Position numbers and translations under genes: made by a program
Notes under the pieces: model-generated
What the model was told of the DNA's origin: nothing
Seen by the model: only the letters and a program-made list of their open reading frames with translations
Database searches by the model: none
DNA from: Herminiimonas arsenicoxydans
GTDB taxonomy: Bacteria; Pseudomonadota; Gammaproteobacteria; Burkholderiales; Burkholderiaceae_D
Assembly (NCBI GenBank): GCA_000026125.1
Contig: CU207211.1
Location: 682,001-746,000, forward strand
Direction of reading: 5' to 3'
Length of the DNA: 64,000 nt
Shown: piece after piece, positions 53,333 through 63,229 of the stretch
Position numbering within the stretch: position 1 is the stretch's first letter
How the letters are laid out: the number at the start of each line of letters is the position of its first letter

Positions 53333-54543
53333 TGGATCAGCAGGATATCCCTTACATAAAAGCCGCGAGCGGAAAACTGGTCGTGCAATTGCGCGAAGTA
53401 CGCAGCGCCGGCCAGGTCAAACGCATCGCAAGTTTTGGCGATCAGCAGGTGTGGTGGGAGTTGACCGGGCAGGATGAATATCTGCCGGCACCCTTGCAGG
53501 TGCACGATATGGCGGCGACGGCGCTGGTGTTTGTCGCCATGCATCGCGGGCAGGATATGTATATTGACGGCCCGGTGACATTTTCACTATTGAAGAATCT
53601 GGAAGATCTGATCGCATGCTGGGTAGCTTGGCGTCCCGATCTGTATCAGCACATTCAAGTCAGTGCCGCGCGCGAGTTAGCGGATGATGCGATCCGCCTG
53701 CCGCAGACGCAGCAGGCGGTGGCGGCATTTTCCGGTGGGCTGGATGCATCCTTTACTGCGTGGCGGCATGTGACCGGCCGCGCCGGCCGCCGCAGTTATC
53801 ATCTGCTGGCTGGTGTGCTGATACAGGGTTTCGATATTGCATTGAATGCGGATGCCGCATTCGATATCACGGTGGCTTCGGCCGCAGATTCCCTGCAATC
53901 GATCAACGTTCCCATGGTGACGCTGAAAACAAACTGGCGCGATGTTGCATGCGTCAACTGGGAAATGGAATTCGGTAACGGCGTCGCCACTTGCCTGCGC
54001 AACTGGCAGGGCAGCGTGCATGCCGGCCTGGTCGGTTCCGATGAAGATTACACACGACTGGTATTGCCGTGGGGCGGCAATCCGATCACGTACGCGATGT
54101 TGTCCAGCCGCGATTTTCAGGTTGTGTATGACGGCGGCGAATTTGCGCGTACGGAAAAAGCCGAGCGCATCCTCGACTGGGAAGTCGGCTTGCGCAATCT
54201 GCGCGTGTGCTGGGAAGGGCCGATCACGGGGCGGAATTGCGGGCGCTGTGAAAAATGCCTGCGCACCAAACTCAACTTCATGGCAGTCGGCGCCGAATTG
54301 CCGGAATCGCTGGCCGGCAAGCCCAGCGACGCACAAATACGTGCGCTGCGCGCCGGCAATCATGCGCAGCTGGTGTTGCTCGACGAGATCGTGCAGATTG
54401 CCGAAAAGCGCAACATCAAGGCTCCGTGGCTAAGCGCATTGAAGCTGACGATACGCAAGAATCGCTTCCTGAATACATTTTTCATCTTCAGTGCAATCAG
54501 ACGAACGCTGGGAAAAATAAAACGCCAACTGGTGCCACGATGA
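53329..54543 (+). CDS. PP-loop ATPase-like protein of unknown role
   Basis: 404 residues. A PP-loop signature SGGLDAS (135-141) is similar to that of asparagine synthetases and QueC/MnmA-type enzymes. A possible zinc site follows near the end of the core (NCGRCEKCLRTK, C304, C307, C310). PP-loop enzymes activate a carboxylate or carbonyl with ATP. I do not recognise a named family. Coupled to manC and to the flippase gene (ATGA overlaps on both sides), it may make a modified (amidated) sugar, which is inference. Confidence 0.7.
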   Translation: MMDQQDIPYIKAASGKLVVQLREVRSAGQVKRIASFGDQQVWWELTGQDEYLPAPLQVHDMAATALVFVAMHRGQDMYIDGPVTFSLLKNLEDLIACWVAWRPDLYQHIQVSAARELADDAIRLPQTQQAVAAFSGGLDASFTAWRHVTGRAGRRSYHLLAGVLIQGFDIALNADAAFDITVASAADSLQSINVPMVTLKTNWRDVACVNWEMEFGNGVATCLRNWQGSVHAGLVGSDEDYTRLVLPWGGNPITYAMLSSRDFQVVYDGGEFARTEKAERILDWEVGLRNLRVCWEGPITGRNCGRCEKCLRTKLNFMAVGAELPESLAGKPSDAQIRALRAGNHAQLVLLDEIVQIAEKRNIKAPWLSALKLTIRKNRFLNTFFIFSAIRRTLGKIKRQLVPR

Positions 54544-55985
54544 AAAATATGCGGCGCGTGGTGCCGTGGGCGATCGTTGATAGTGTGGGCGTCGGCCTGC
54601 TCGGTTTCCTGACGCTGGCGATCATGACGCGCGTACTGACGCCTGCCGATTTCGGTAGCGTCGCGTTTGCGCAATCCATCGTCGTCCTGACGCAACTGGT
54701 GATTGGCCTTGGAATCAACGAAGCACTGATCCAGCGCCGGCCGATAGACATGCTGCATATCGATAGCGCGTTCTGGATGTCCATCCTGCTCGGCCTGTCC
54801 GGCTTCGTGTTTTGTCTGCTGACTGGTTTGTATTTCATCTACTTCATGCAGCAGCCTTTGGTCGGGACCATCCTGATCGCCGAAGGCAGTGCCTGTCTGT
54901 TCACCGGCTTGAATCTGTTGCCATCTGCAATGCTGGATCGTAAGCTGCGCACCAAGGCTATCGCCAGACGCACGGTGACAGGCAAGTTGAGTTACTGCCT
55001 CGTCGCCATCGGCCTGGCTGTGGCGGGTTTTGGTGTCTGGAGCATCGTGGCTGCCGGCATCGTGCAAAACATTCTGCTGACGCTGATATTCTGGCGCGGC
55101 CATAAGCGCAAGCCTTTGCGCCGGTTCTCATGGACGCATGCCAGGCAGCTGATCGTGTTCGGTTTCCCGGTGATGCTGGAAGGGGCGTTGTGGGCTTTCC
55201 TGACACGTGTCTTCAGTTTGCTGATCGGTGCAATGCACGGCTTGAGCATGCTGGGTTTTGTCAGCGTGGCATTCAAGGCGACCGATGCGCTGTCGAATAT
55301 TGTGGGCAGCGTAGCCGGTCGCATCGGCTTGCCGCTGTTTTCGTCGATGCAGAAAGACAGAGAGCGTCTGCAGAGTTCTTTCATGCAGGTGACGGAAGTG
55401 ATGGCTTTTGTTTCGACGCCTGTCTTTGTCGGTCTGGCATTGACGACCGGACAGTGGGTGCCGCTGCTGCTCGGCGATAAATGGTCGGAAGCCATTCCGA
55501 TGATCGTGATTCTGTGTCTGGTGTGGGCGATCAGCTTTACTCGCGTGTTCGTCAGTCCGTATTTGCGTGCCTTGGGCTATCCGCGCGCCTTGCTGCTGCC
55601 GGCAGTGTGCGCGAGTGCCTGCACGATAGCAGCAGTGTTTCTGACGGCGAACCAGTCGGCGATTTACATCATCGCTGCATGGTCATGTCGTGTCGCGGTG
55701 ACGTATCCACTGGGACTTTATCTGTTGCGCAAATATGCGCACATCAGTTTCCGCCGGCAGTTACAGCCATTGCTGACACCGTTCTTTTGCGTGTTGGTCA
55801 TGGCGGCTTGTGTGGAAGCGGCACAGATGGCGATTGCGCGTGCCGGATGGTCGAATCTTGCAGTGCTGATGCTGTCGATGACTGTCGGCGTGATCAGTTA
55901 CGCCGCTGTCGTATTGCTGATGTATCGCAAGGCATTGCCCGACATGCTGGCGAACTGGCGCGGCACTGCATTGAAGAGCCGCTAG
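54540..55985 (+). CDS. Oligosaccharide flippase (Wzx-type, MOP superfamily)
   Basis: 481 residues from ATG 54540. About 12-14 hydrophobic segments and the opening MTRVLTPADFGSVAFAQ with INEALIQRR identify a polysaccharide transporter of the MOP superfamily. It flips the lipid-linked repeat units to the periplasm before polymerization. It is the last plus-strand gene of the locus; a convergent hairpin with the PAP2 gene follows. Confidence 0.9.
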   Translation: MKNMRRVVPWAIVDSVGVGLLGFLTLAIMTRVLTPADFGSVAFAQSIVVLTQLVIGLGINEALIQRRPIDMLHIDSAFWMSILLGLSGFVFCLLTGLYFIYFMQQPLVGTILIAEGSACLFTGLNLLPSAMLDRKLRTKAIARRTVTGKLSYCLVAIGLAVAGFGVWSIVAAGIVQNILLTLIFWRGHKRKPLRRFSWTHARQLIVFGFPVMLEGALWAFLTRVFSLLIGAMHGLSMLGFVSVAFKATDALSNIVGSVAGRIGLPLFSSMQKDRERLQSSFMQVTEVMAFVSTPVFVGLALTTGQWVPLLLGDKWSEAIPMIVILCLVWAISFTRVFVSPYLRALGYPRALLLPAVCASACTIAAVFLTANQSAIYIIAAWSCRVAVTYPLGLYLLRKYAHISFRRQLQPLLTPFFCVLVMAACVEAAQMAIARAGWSNLAVLMLSMTVGVISYAAVVLLMYRKALPDMLANWRGTALKSR

Positions 55986-56008
55986 GCCGGAAACTATTGG
56001 CCTAGCGG
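55979..56008. terminator. Hairpin between the flippase and PAP2 genes, containing both stop codons
   Basis: Perfect 10-bp arms ccgctaggcc (55979-55988) and ggcctagcgg (55999-56008), loop of 10 bases. The TAG of each convergent gene lies in an arm. No T-run follows, so it may block both polymerases or protect 3' ends. Confidence 0.6.
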
Positions 56009-56625
56009 TATTCAGTCGTCACTGATTCCAGATTCGTTGTCTGTGCGGGCCGCTCTTTGCCGGACAGATAATAGGCAACGCTTTCCATCCATGATTCGGT
56101 CGGTGCCGGTTTCAGAGTGAGAACCGGCAGCAAGGCGAGCACACCAATTACCAATAGCTTGCGATCAAAGAAGACAGGCCTGTTGCGTATCAGCCATGCA
56201 AAACCCGCACCGACGACAGCACCCAACAGACAGCCGCTGACAACTTCAGCAACCGAATGCACATGTATGGCCAGGCGTGAAATGCCGATGGCAATGCCAA
56301 AGACGAGTCCGGCCAGCAAACCGAGTTGCTGTATCTGGCGTGTTTGTTTTTGCAGCAGGATCGCCATCAATGCCGGCGCAATCGCGGTGGCGCGCATCGC
56401 ATGGCCACTGATGCCGGTGAAATCAATTGCTGCAATGCCTGCGCCCCAGCCGATATAGGCAATTTTGGTGGCGACGACCAGCACGATTCCCGAACCGAAC
56501 AAAAAACACCATAGAAAAAATGGCTTCCATGCGCGGGCACCGGCCAGCCAGATTGCCAGCAAGGCAGCGACCGGCATCGTGAAATTGCTATCTGCAAGTT
56601 TGGTAAAGGCAGCCCAGGAAATCAT
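56002..56625 (-). CDS. PAP2-superfamily phosphatase
   Basis: 207 residues with six or so hydrophobic segments. The phosphatase signature is partly visible as SGHAMRAT and SRLAIHVHSVAEVVSG (Ser-Gly-His and Ser-Arg-x5-His). It probably dephosphorylates an undecaprenyl pyrophosphate or lipid phosphate, which would recycle the carrier of polymer synthesis next door (inference). It is convergent with the flippase gene. Confidence 0.85.
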   Translation of the reverse strand: MISWAAFTKLADSNFTMPVAALLAIWLAGARAWKPFFLWCFLFGSGIVLVVATKIAYIGWGAGIAAIDFTGISGHAMRATAIAPALMAILLQKQTRQIQQLGLLAGLVFGIAIGISRLAIHVHSVAEVVSGCLLGAVVGAGFAWLIRNRPVFFDRKLLVIGVLALLPVLTLKPAPTESWMESVAYYLSGKERPAQTTNLESVTTEYR

Positions 56626-56686
56626 CGTTGCTGCCCATCACGGAATATTGATATTGAGTTTTCTATGTGCCTGCCTGTCTGCATCC

Positions 56687-57484
56687 TCATGCAGCCTTCT
56701 TCCGGTATGCGAGTATCAACATGGCGACGCCAAGGATGATGAGCGGCACTGACAACATCTGTCCGGCAGAAATCGTGATCCCGGCGAAATGGACTTCGTA
56801 ATCCGGCATGCGGAAGTATTCGGTGAAGAAGCGCGCCGAGCCATACAGCAACGCGAACATGCCGCCGACCGCCATGCGCGGGCGCGCTTTACGCGAGAAT
56901 ATCCACAGCAGGATAAACATCAGCAAGCCATCGACCAGCGCCTGATACAAGGGCGATGGATGACGCGGCAGATTATCGACATTCGGCCAGATCATGGCCC
57001 ACGGCAGCGATGCATCGGCGACGCGACCCGGCAATTCGGCATTGATGAAATTGCCGAGGCGGCCGAAGGCATAACCGAGCGGCACCATGGGTGCGATGAA
57101 ATCCCATACGTCCAGAACATTGCGTCCCTGCCTGCGGGCCCAGATGTTCATCGCAAACAGCACACCGAGGAAGCCGCCGTGAAAGGACATGCCGCCTTTC
57201 CAGATCTTGAAGATTTCCAGCGGATGCGAGAAATAGTATGCCGGATCGTAGAAAATTACTTCACCCAGCCGGCCGCCGACGATGACGCCGAGCACGCCGT
57301 AGAACAGCATGTCATCGATGTCTTCCTTCTTCCAGCCAGCGCTGGCAATATGCGGCTGCTTGATGCGAATACGCGCCAGCCAGATGAATTGCGCAAATGC
57401 GGCGAGGTACATCAAACCGTACCAGCGTATCGCGAGCGGACCGATAGCGAGTGCAATCGGATCGGGCATAGGATGTATCCACAT
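56687..57484 (-). CDS. lgt: Prolipoprotein diacylglyceryl transferase
   Basis: 265 residues with about seven membrane helices. The Lgt signature [14 protein letters not shown] is intact, as are [11 protein letters not shown] and LYQALVDG. It attaches diacylglycerol to the lipobox cysteine of prolipoproteins. It lies just downstream of the LysR gene on the same strand (3-base gap). Confidence 0.97.
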   Translation of the reverse strand: MWIHPMPDPIALAIGPLAIRWYGLMYLAAFAQFIWLARIRIKQPHIASAGWKKEDIDDMLFYGVLGVIVGGRLGEVIFYDPAYYFSHPLEIFKIWKGGMSFHGGFLGVLFAMNIWARRQGRNVLDVWDFIAPMVPLGYAFGRLGNFINAELPGRVADASLPWAMIWPNVDNLPRHPSPLYQALVDGLLMFILLWIFSRKARPRMAVGGMFALLYGSARFFTEYFRMPDYEVHFAGITISAGQMLSVPLIILGVAMLILAYRKKAA

Positions 57485-57487
57485 GTT

Positions 57488-58381
57488 CTAGTTCTTTCGC
57501 AACAGTTCAAGAAAAGCTTTCAGCACCGGCGAGGCATTATCGCGTCGCCATGCGAGGCCGGTTTCGACCAGCGGCGTTTTATTTGCCAGCGGTTTGTAGT
57601 CGACGCCCGGCCGTTTCAAATTCGATACGGATTGTGGCACAAGCGCGATACCCATGCCGGCCGACACCAGCCCGATGATGGTTTGCATCTGGATCGCTTC
57701 CTGTCCGATATGCGGCGTCAGGCCGGCATCGCGGTAACAAGAAAGGATCGCGTCGTGGAAGGCCGGGGCAATCCGGCGCGGGAAAATAATCAGCGGCAGC
57801 TCGGCTAGGGACTGCAATGCGACACTCTGTTTTCCCTTTAGTGCCTTCAGTCCTTTAGGTGCAGCGAGAATCAAAGGTTCCGATAACACTGGTAAATAAT
57901 CCAGTTGCAATTTTGCCTTGTCCGGTAAAGGCGGGATCAAAAGACCGACATCGATGCGGCCCTGCATCAGATCGTCCAGCTGCACGTCCGTCGTCGCTTC
58001 ACGCAAATCGATCTCGACACCGGGATACGATTCGCGGAATTCGCGCAGAAAGGGCGGCAGTACGCTGTAATCGGCAGTCGAGACAAAGGCCAGCGACAGG
58101 CGGCCGGAGGCGCCGGATGTGACGCGGCGCATCAGATCAGGCAGCGCGGCAGTTTGCTGCAGGATGCGTTGCGCTTCCGGCAGCAGCGCGCTTCCGGCCG
58201 GCGTCAAGGCGACGCTGCGACTGGTACGGCGAAATAGCTGTACGCCCAGCATCGCTTCCAGCGACTGGATCGCTTGCGACAGCGGCGGTTGTGTCATGTG
58301 CAGCCGGATTGCCGCGCGGCCGAAATGCATTTCTTCGGCGACGGTGACAAAATAGCGTAATTGCCTGAGTTCGATGTTCAT
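57488..58381 (-). CDS. LysR-family regulator (BenM/CbnR-like)
   Basis: 297 residues from ATG 58381 (MNIELRQLRYFVTVAEEMHF); a longer frame reaches 58453 but adds a non-family leader. The helix-turn-helix lies at about 18-40 (QPPLSQAIQSLEAMLG), then a periplasmic-binding-protein-like effector domain (about 90-290). It is divergent from ilvD, with a likely operator between them, and ends three bases before lgt. Confidence 0.92.
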   Translation of the reverse strand: MNIELRQLRYFVTVAEEMHFGRAAIRLHMTQPPLSQAIQSLEAMLGVQLFRRTSRSVALTPAGSALLPEAQRILQQTAALPDLMRRVTSGASGRLSLAFVSTADYSVLPPFLREFRESYPGVEIDLREATTDVQLDDLMQGRIDVGLLIPPLPDKAKLQLDYLPVLSEPLILAAPKGLKALKGKQSVALQSLAELPLIIFPRRIAPAFHDAILSCYRDAGLTPHIGQEAIQMQTIIGLVSAGMGIALVPQSVSNLKRPGVDYKPLANKTPLVETGLAWRRDNASPVLKAFLELLRKN

Positions 58382-58452
58382 GGGTTCTGCGGTTGCATTC
58401 AGCGCTGTGGGTGACTGATCGACAATCGGATTTGCCGGTAAATTTACCTTCA

Positions 58453-58475
58453 ATCAATATCTTATACGTATTGAT
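58453..58475. promoter_or_regulatory. Candidate LysR operator
   Basis: A perfect inverted repeat ATCAATA-N9-TATTGAT in the LysR/ilvD intergenic region. LysR proteins use interrupted dyads in such positions (established knowledge). Confidence 0.5.
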
Positions 58476-58619
58476 GATGATGGAATCATATATTTGACAC
58501 ATGGCTCACCGCAAGGCAATCTAGGCGCTCTTTTCAAGGATTTGCCCTGTTACCGGGCAGGCAATCGTTGCAGCCTTTATTGCAATGAACTACCGATTTG
58601 CATACTTTCTGGAGTCATC

Positions 58620-60293
58620 ATGGCATTCAATCGCCGCTCGAAAAACATCACGCAAGGCGTGTCCCGCAGTCCTAACCGTTCCATGTATTACGCCATGGGT
58701 TACGAAAAGGCCGATTTCGACAAGCCTATGGTCGGCATCGCCAACGGTCACTCGACGATTACGCCATGTAACTCCGGCCTGCAAAAACTGGCCGATATCG
58801 CGATCAAGACCATCAAGGATGCAGGCGGCAATCCGCAAGTGTTCGGTACGCCGACGATTTCCGACGGCATGTCCATGGGCACCGAAGGCATGAAGTATTC
58901 GCTGATTTCGCGCGAAGTCATTGCCGACTGTATCGAAACCGCAGTCAACGGCCAATGGATGGATGGCGTGCTGGTCATCGGCGGCTGCGACAAGAATATG
59001 CCGGGCGGCATGATCGCCATGTTGCGCACCAACGTGCCTAGTATTTATGTCTACGGCGGCACCATCAAGCCGGGGCACTGGAAAGGCAAAGACCTGACCA
59101 TCGTTTCCGCGTTTGAAGCGGTCGGCGAATTCACTGCCGGCCGCATGTCACAAGAAGATTTTGACGGCATCGAACGCAATGCCTGCCCATCATCCGGTTC
59201 CTGCGGCGGCATGTATACAGCCAATACCATGTCGTCCTCGTTCGAGGCGCTGGGCCTGGCCTTGCCTTACTCGTCGACGATGGCCAATCCTGACGATGAA
59301 AAAGTCGGCTCCGCAGCGGAATCCGCGCGCGTGCTGATCGAAGCAATCAAGAAGGATCTGAAGCCGCGCGACATCGTGACACGCAAGGCTATCGAAAACG
59401 CAGTGGCCGTCATCATGGCAACCGGCGGTTCGACCAATGCCGTGCTGCACTTCCTGGCGATTGCGCACGCTGCAGAAATCGACTGGACCATCGACGACTT
59501 CGAACGCATGCGCAAAAAAGTCCCTGTCATCTGCGATCTGAAACCATCCGGCAAATACGTGGCAACCGATCTGCATAAGGCCGGCGGCATTCCGCAAGTG
59601 ATGAAGGTGTTGCTCGACGCCGGCTTGTTGCACGGTGATTGCATGACGATCACCGGCCAGACCGTTGCAGAAGCGCTGGCGCACATCCCGTCGGTACCAA
59701 GTGCCGACCAGGACGTGATCCACACCATCGACAAGGCTTTGTACGCACAAGGTCACCTTGCAATCCTGAAGGGCAATCTGTCGCCTGAAGGTTGCGTGGC
59801 AAAAATCACCGGTCTGAAAAATCCTGTCATCACCGGACCTGCACGCGTATTTGACGACGAATACTCGGCAATGGACGCCATCATGGCGAACCAGATCAAG
59901 GCCGGCGACGTACTCGTCATGCGCTACCTCGGACCTAAAGGCGGCCCGGGCATGCCGGAAATGCTGGCACCGACTTCCGCACTGGTCGGTCAGGGTCTGG
60001 GTGAGTCAGTCGGCTTGATTACCGATGGCCGTTTCTCCGGCGGTACCTGGGGCATGGTGGTTGGCCACGTTTCGCCGGAAGCGTTTGTCGGCGGTACCAT
60101 CGGTCTGGTGGAAGAAGGCGATTCCGTCACCATCGATGCGCGTCAATTGCTGATTCAGTTGAACGTATCGGAAGAGGAAATCGCACGCCGTCGCGCCAAC
60201 TGGAAGCAGCCTGCACCGCGTTACACACGTGGCGTGCTGGCAAAATATGCAGCTCTGGCATCGACGGCAAGCAAAGGCGCTGTCACCGGCTGA
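58620..60293 (+). CDS. ilvD: Dihydroxy-acid dehydratase
   Basis: 557 residues from ATG 58620, with GGAG six bases upstream. Cluster cysteines C50 (STITPCNSG), C123 ([11 protein letters not shown]) and C195 ([13 protein letters not shown]) are all present. It dehydrates 2,3-dihydroxy-isovalerate in the valine and isoleucine pathways. It is divergent from the LysR gene and followed by a strong terminator. Confidence 0.98.
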   Translation: MAFNRRSKNITQGVSRSPNRSMYYAMGYEKADFDKPMVGIANGHSTITPCNSGLQKLADIAIKTIKDAGGNPQVFGTPTISDGMSMGTEGMKYSLISREVIADCIETAVNGQWMDGVLVIGGCDKNMPGGMIAMLRTNVPSIYVYGGTIKPGHWKGKDLTIVSAFEAVGEFTAGRMSQEDFDGIERNACPSSGSCGGMYTANTMSSSFEALGLALPYSSTMANPDDEKVGSAAESARVLIEAIKKDLKPRDIVTRKAIENAVAVIMATGGSTNAVLHFLAIAHAAEIDWTIDDFERMRKKVPVICDLKPSGKYVATDLHKAGGIPQVMKVLLDAGLLHGDCMTITGQTVAEALAHIPSVPSADQDVIHTIDKALYAQGHLAILKGNLSPEGCVAKITGLKNPVITGPARVFDDEYSAMDAIMANQIKAGDVLVMRYLGPKGGPGMPEMLAPTSALVGQGLGESVGLITDGRFSGGTWGMVVGHVSPEAFVGGTIGLVEEGDSVTIDARQLLIQLNVSEEEIARRRANWKQPAPRYTRGVLAKYAALASTASKGAVTG

Positions 60294-60331
60294 CGCTTGC
60301 GCGATGTAATCGTTTTAATATTGTTTCAAAT

Positions 60332-60361
60332 AAAAAATCCCGCCTGGTGCGGGATTTTTTA
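60332..60361 (+). terminator. Terminator of ilvD
   Basis: Perfect arms aaaaaatcccgc and gcgggatttttt with a 5-nt loop. Confidence 0.9.
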
Positions 60362-60844
60362 TTCTGCGTACTGCATTGAATATCCGGCATGTTCGATAAC
60401 GCCGGTGGGAGGCAAGGGAATTCGGGTAGGAGAAAATGCAAATTTCCCGTGTCGGGATGGCAGGGCGGCACTTGCAATACAGGCCCATAATGCAAAAAGC
60501 CCGCAACCGATAAAGGGAGCAGGCTAATATTTTGATTCGTCCAGTCCTATAGTGGAAAGTGACAAATCTCAGGCGGTTTTACCCGCACGAATTCATTATC
60601 CACTTAATTCTAAAAGAGTCAATGCTTTTTCGTGTTTTTAACAGTGAATAGCGAAATTACCTTCTGTTGCGGTAATAAAAGAGGTAGATCATTGTGAAAG
60701 TGACAGCAATATTGCCGAATCCACACCTGCCGCCCGCATGGCGATCAAGCATCGTGAACATATATATGGAAGAGCTACCAATTTCGTCTCGTGCAGTGAT
60801 ACTGGGAATGATGTCTGTATAGTGGCCGATTAAATTGGGAATCC
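60362..60844. other. 483-base non-coding region between ilvD and a small periplasmic protein
   Basis: No frame with a ribosome-binding site and family-like composition was found. The right part must contain the promoter of the gene at 60845. Confidence 0.5.
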
Positions 60845-61159
60845 ATGAAAACAATCATCGCGGCATTCATACTGTCACTGACACTGACTTCTGCAGTTGC
60901 GCATGCCGACGCCAATATGGACAGGCAATCGTACTGCTCCAGTTATGCGGGCATGTTCAAATCAATTGCCGCCTGGCGCGATCAAGGTGTGCAGCCTGAA
61001 AAAACTCTGGAATTGATACGAGGCGTGAAAGGCATCCCGCTTCAGGTGAAGCAGGAATCCATCAAGGCAGTTTATTTCGACAAGTCGCTGGCAAATGCCA
61101 GGGGGCCGGAGTTCGGCAATCAGGTGCGCCTGGATTGCCTGGCCGGGAAAGTTAAATGA
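60845..61159 (+). CDS. Small periplasmic protein of unknown function
   Basis: 104 residues with a signal peptide (about 1-22, ending AVAHAD). The mature part is helical, with one Cys near each end (SYCSSY, LDCLAG), so a disulfide is possible. ATG 60845 follows a GGGA sequence. No family is recognised. Confidence 0.65.
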   Translation: MKTIIAAFILSLTLTSAVAHADANMDRQSYCSSYAGMFKSIAAWRDQGVQPEKTLELIRGVKGIPLQVKQESIKAVYFDKSLANARGPEFGNQVRLDCLAGKVK

Positions 61160-61240
61160 TGACTCTTTGATTCAGGCAGGCATTGTCTATCGTGCAATGA
61201 CAGTGATCCAGGCCGGTAGCAGGCAGATAAATACGCGGCT

Positions 61241-61456
61241 TTATTTGAATGTTTTGTTGACGCGTTCCTTGCGAGCCTTTTCCAGCTGCTCATGGGCTTT
61301 CCGCTTGTCGCGACCGAGCATGCGTTCAAAAAATTCGAACCAGAGAAAAGCGACTATGAACAGGCCGACGATCCACCACCATGACATATTTTCGAGCGGA
61401 CCGATTTCCAGGTATTTCAAAACCGATAGCAATACGATGATGATAATGAGCGGCAT
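61241..61456 (-). CDS. Small Trp-rich protein (TIGR04438-like)
   Basis: 71 residues: a first hydrophobic segment, then NMSWWWIVGLFIVAFLWFEFFERMLGRDKRKAHEQLEKARKER. This fits the small Trp-rich family of betaproteobacteria: a membrane anchor and a basic coiled-coil tail. Function is not known. It lies alone on the minus strand. Confidence 0.85.
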   Translation of the reverse strand: MPLIIIIVLLSVLKYLEIGPLENMSWWWIVGLFIVAFLWFEFFERMLGRDKRKAHEQLEKARKERVNKTFK

Positions 61457-61613
61457 GTCTTCTCCCTTTTCGCAGCAGCATATTGTGAAAAAGTGTAACG
61501 GTCAATTACTGTCGTCAACCCTGATGTTATGTTCGCGTTGTATTCATGCCGGACGATGTATCGTGCGACTGAAACACGGTAGAATGGCGGCGATCAAACT
61601 TGTGGAGAAAAGC

Positions 61614-61922
61614 ATGAAAAGTTCTTTGTTGGTAGGTCTGGTTCTGGCTGCGGGCGTGTCGAATGTTGCGCTGGCAAACGCTGATCTGGCAAAAGCAAAA
61701 AACTGCATGGCCTGCCATTCAGTGACAAATAAAGTATTGGGTCCGTCGTTCAAGGATGTGGGTGCCAAATACGCCGGACAAAAAGGCGCTGAAGACAAAT
61801 TGGTGCAAAAAATAATCAAGGGCGGCAGTGGCACCTGGGGCACCGTACCTATGCCGGCCAATGCGCAAGTGAGTGACGCTGAGGCACACACCCTGGTGAA
61901 ATGGATACTGTCGTTGAAATAA
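61614..61922 (+). CDS. Class I cytochrome c (c551/c5-like)
   Basis: 102 residues from ATG 61614, with TGGAG upstream. A signal peptide (about 1-22) precedes the heme motif C31-M-A-C34-H35, and M80 (TVPMPAN) is the likely sixth ligand. A small periplasmic electron carrier. It is followed by a very strong terminator. Confidence 0.95.
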   Translation: MKSSLLVGLVLAAGVSNVALANADLAKAKNCMACHSVTNKVLGPSFKDVGAKYAGQKGAEDKLVQKIIKGGSGTWGTVPMPANAQVSDAEAHTLVKWILSLK

Positions 61923-61960
61923 ACCATCCTGAATGGGCGCGCTGAGCTCAGCGTTTCGAT

Positions 61961-62000
61961 GACAAAAATAAAGCGCTCTTCGGAGCGCTTTATTTTTGTC
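61961..62000 (+). terminator. Very strong terminator after cytochrome c
   Basis: Perfect 18-bp arms (61961-61978 and 61983-62000) with the C(TTCG)G tetraloop. A and T runs lie inside the arms, so it can work in both directions. Confidence 0.9.
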
Positions 62001-62031
62001 TGTGCGTATCGTGCCTCATCGTGAGAAATAA

Positions 62032-62062
62032 AAAAGCCTCGCGGAAAAATCGCGAGGCTTTT
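62032..62062 (-). terminator. Terminator of the branched-chain amino acid binding gene
   Basis: Arms aaaagcctcgcg and cgcgaggctttt with a 7-nt loop, T-run on the minus strand. Confidence 0.85.
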
Positions 62063-62083
62063 AAAGAAGCGTCTGTTTGCCGA

Positions 62084-63229
62084 TTACTTGGTCACTGCCA
62101 GCATTTCGCGTTTGCCGCCCCTGAATGTATAGAGCGTCAGGGTGCCGTCCTTGATGTCACCCTTGGCATCGAAGGCAATGGTGCCGGTAATGCCGGGGTA
62201 ATTGCTCTTTGCCAGTTCAGGCAGGTATTTGGCAGGTTCCCACGAGTTGGCTTTCTTCATTGCTTCGACGACGGCGTTAGTCGCGTCGTAGGCATAGGCC
62301 GCGGTGTAGACCACTTCTACGCCAAAGCGTTTTTTGTAGGACGCGCGAAAATCTTCCACGCCTTTTCTGCGCGCTTCCGGTACGCCGCCGGCTTCGGCGC
62401 AAACGACCTGGTTATCGCCCAGCGCGGTGCCGGCCAGACCTGGCAATGAGCCCGTGCAGATACCATCGCCGCCCATGAATTTGGCATTGATGCCCAACTG
62501 CTTCATCTGGCGCAACATCGGGCCGCCGACCGCATCCATGCCACCGAAGAAAATGATGTCGGGTTTCTTGGCCTTGATCGAGGTCAGAATCGAGTTGAAG
62601 TCGGTTGCCTTGTTGTTGGTGTATTGGCTGGCAACGATGGAGCCGCCAGCGGCTTTCACGCCTTTGGCAAATTCATCGGCTACGCCCTGACCGTATGCGG
62701 TACGGTCGTCGATCACGGCAACGCTTTTCCCGCCCAGTGTCTTGACCGCGTACTGGCCCAGTACCTGACCCAGTTGCGCATCATTGGCCACCACGCGGAA
62801 GGCGGTCTTGAAGCCCTGCTGCGTATATTTCGGATTCGTTGCGGAAGGTGATACTTGCGGGATGCCTGCGTTGGCATAAATTCTGGAGGCAGGGATCGTG
62901 GTGCCGGAATTCAAGTGACCGATCACGGCAACAACGCCGGCATCGACGAGTTTTTGCGCGGCGGCGGTGGCCTGTTTCGGATCGGATGCATCATCTTCGG
63001 CCAGCAACTGGAATTTCACTTTCTTGCCACCTATGGTGGTGCCTTTGGCATTCAGATCTTCGACGGCCATACGCGCACCGTTTTCATTATCCTTGCCCAT
63101 GTGCGCATCGGTGCCGGTGATCGGCGCCACGCTGCCGATCTTGATGACCTGTTCCTGTGCTGCAGCGCCGCCTGCCAGGGCGAATGCAAGCGCGCCAGCC
63201 AGTGGAATCATTTTGCTCTTGAACTGCAT
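62084..63229 (-). CDS. livK: Branched-chain amino acid ABC transporter, substrate-binding protein
   Basis: 381 residues from ATG 63229, with GGAG upstream. A signal peptide (ending GGAAAQE) leads to a type I periplasmic binding fold (IKIGSVAPITGTDAHMGKDNENGARMA, AVIGHLNSGTTIPAS). It matches LivJ/LivK proteins that bring Leu, Ile and Val or related amino acids to a permease; no permease or ATPase gene is in the window. It is divergent from an Lrp regulator. Confidence 0.92.
   Translation of the reverse strand: MQFKSKMIPLAGALAFALAGGAAAQEQVIKIGSVAPITGTDAHMGKDNENGARMAVEDLNAKGTTIGGKKVKFQLLAEDDASDPKQATAAAQKLVDAGVVAVIGHLNSGTTIPASRIYANAGIPQVSPSATNPKYTQQGFKTAFRVVANDAQLGQVLGQYAVKTLGGKSVAVIDDRTAYGQGVADEFAKGVKAAGGSIVASQYTNNKATDFNSILTSIKAKKPDIIFFGGMDAVGGPMLRQMKQLGINAKFMGGDGICTGSLPGLAGTALGDNQVVCAEAGGVPEARRKGVEDFRASYKKRFGVEVVYTAAYAYDATNAVVEAMKKANSWEPAKYLPELAKSNYPGITGTIAFDAKGDIKDGTLTLYTFRGGKREMLAVTK

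Noticed and set aside
60657..60854. 65-codon minus-strand frame before the small periplasmic protein
   Set aside because: It would start inside the divergent gene at a TTG without a ribosome-binding site, and has no recognised family.
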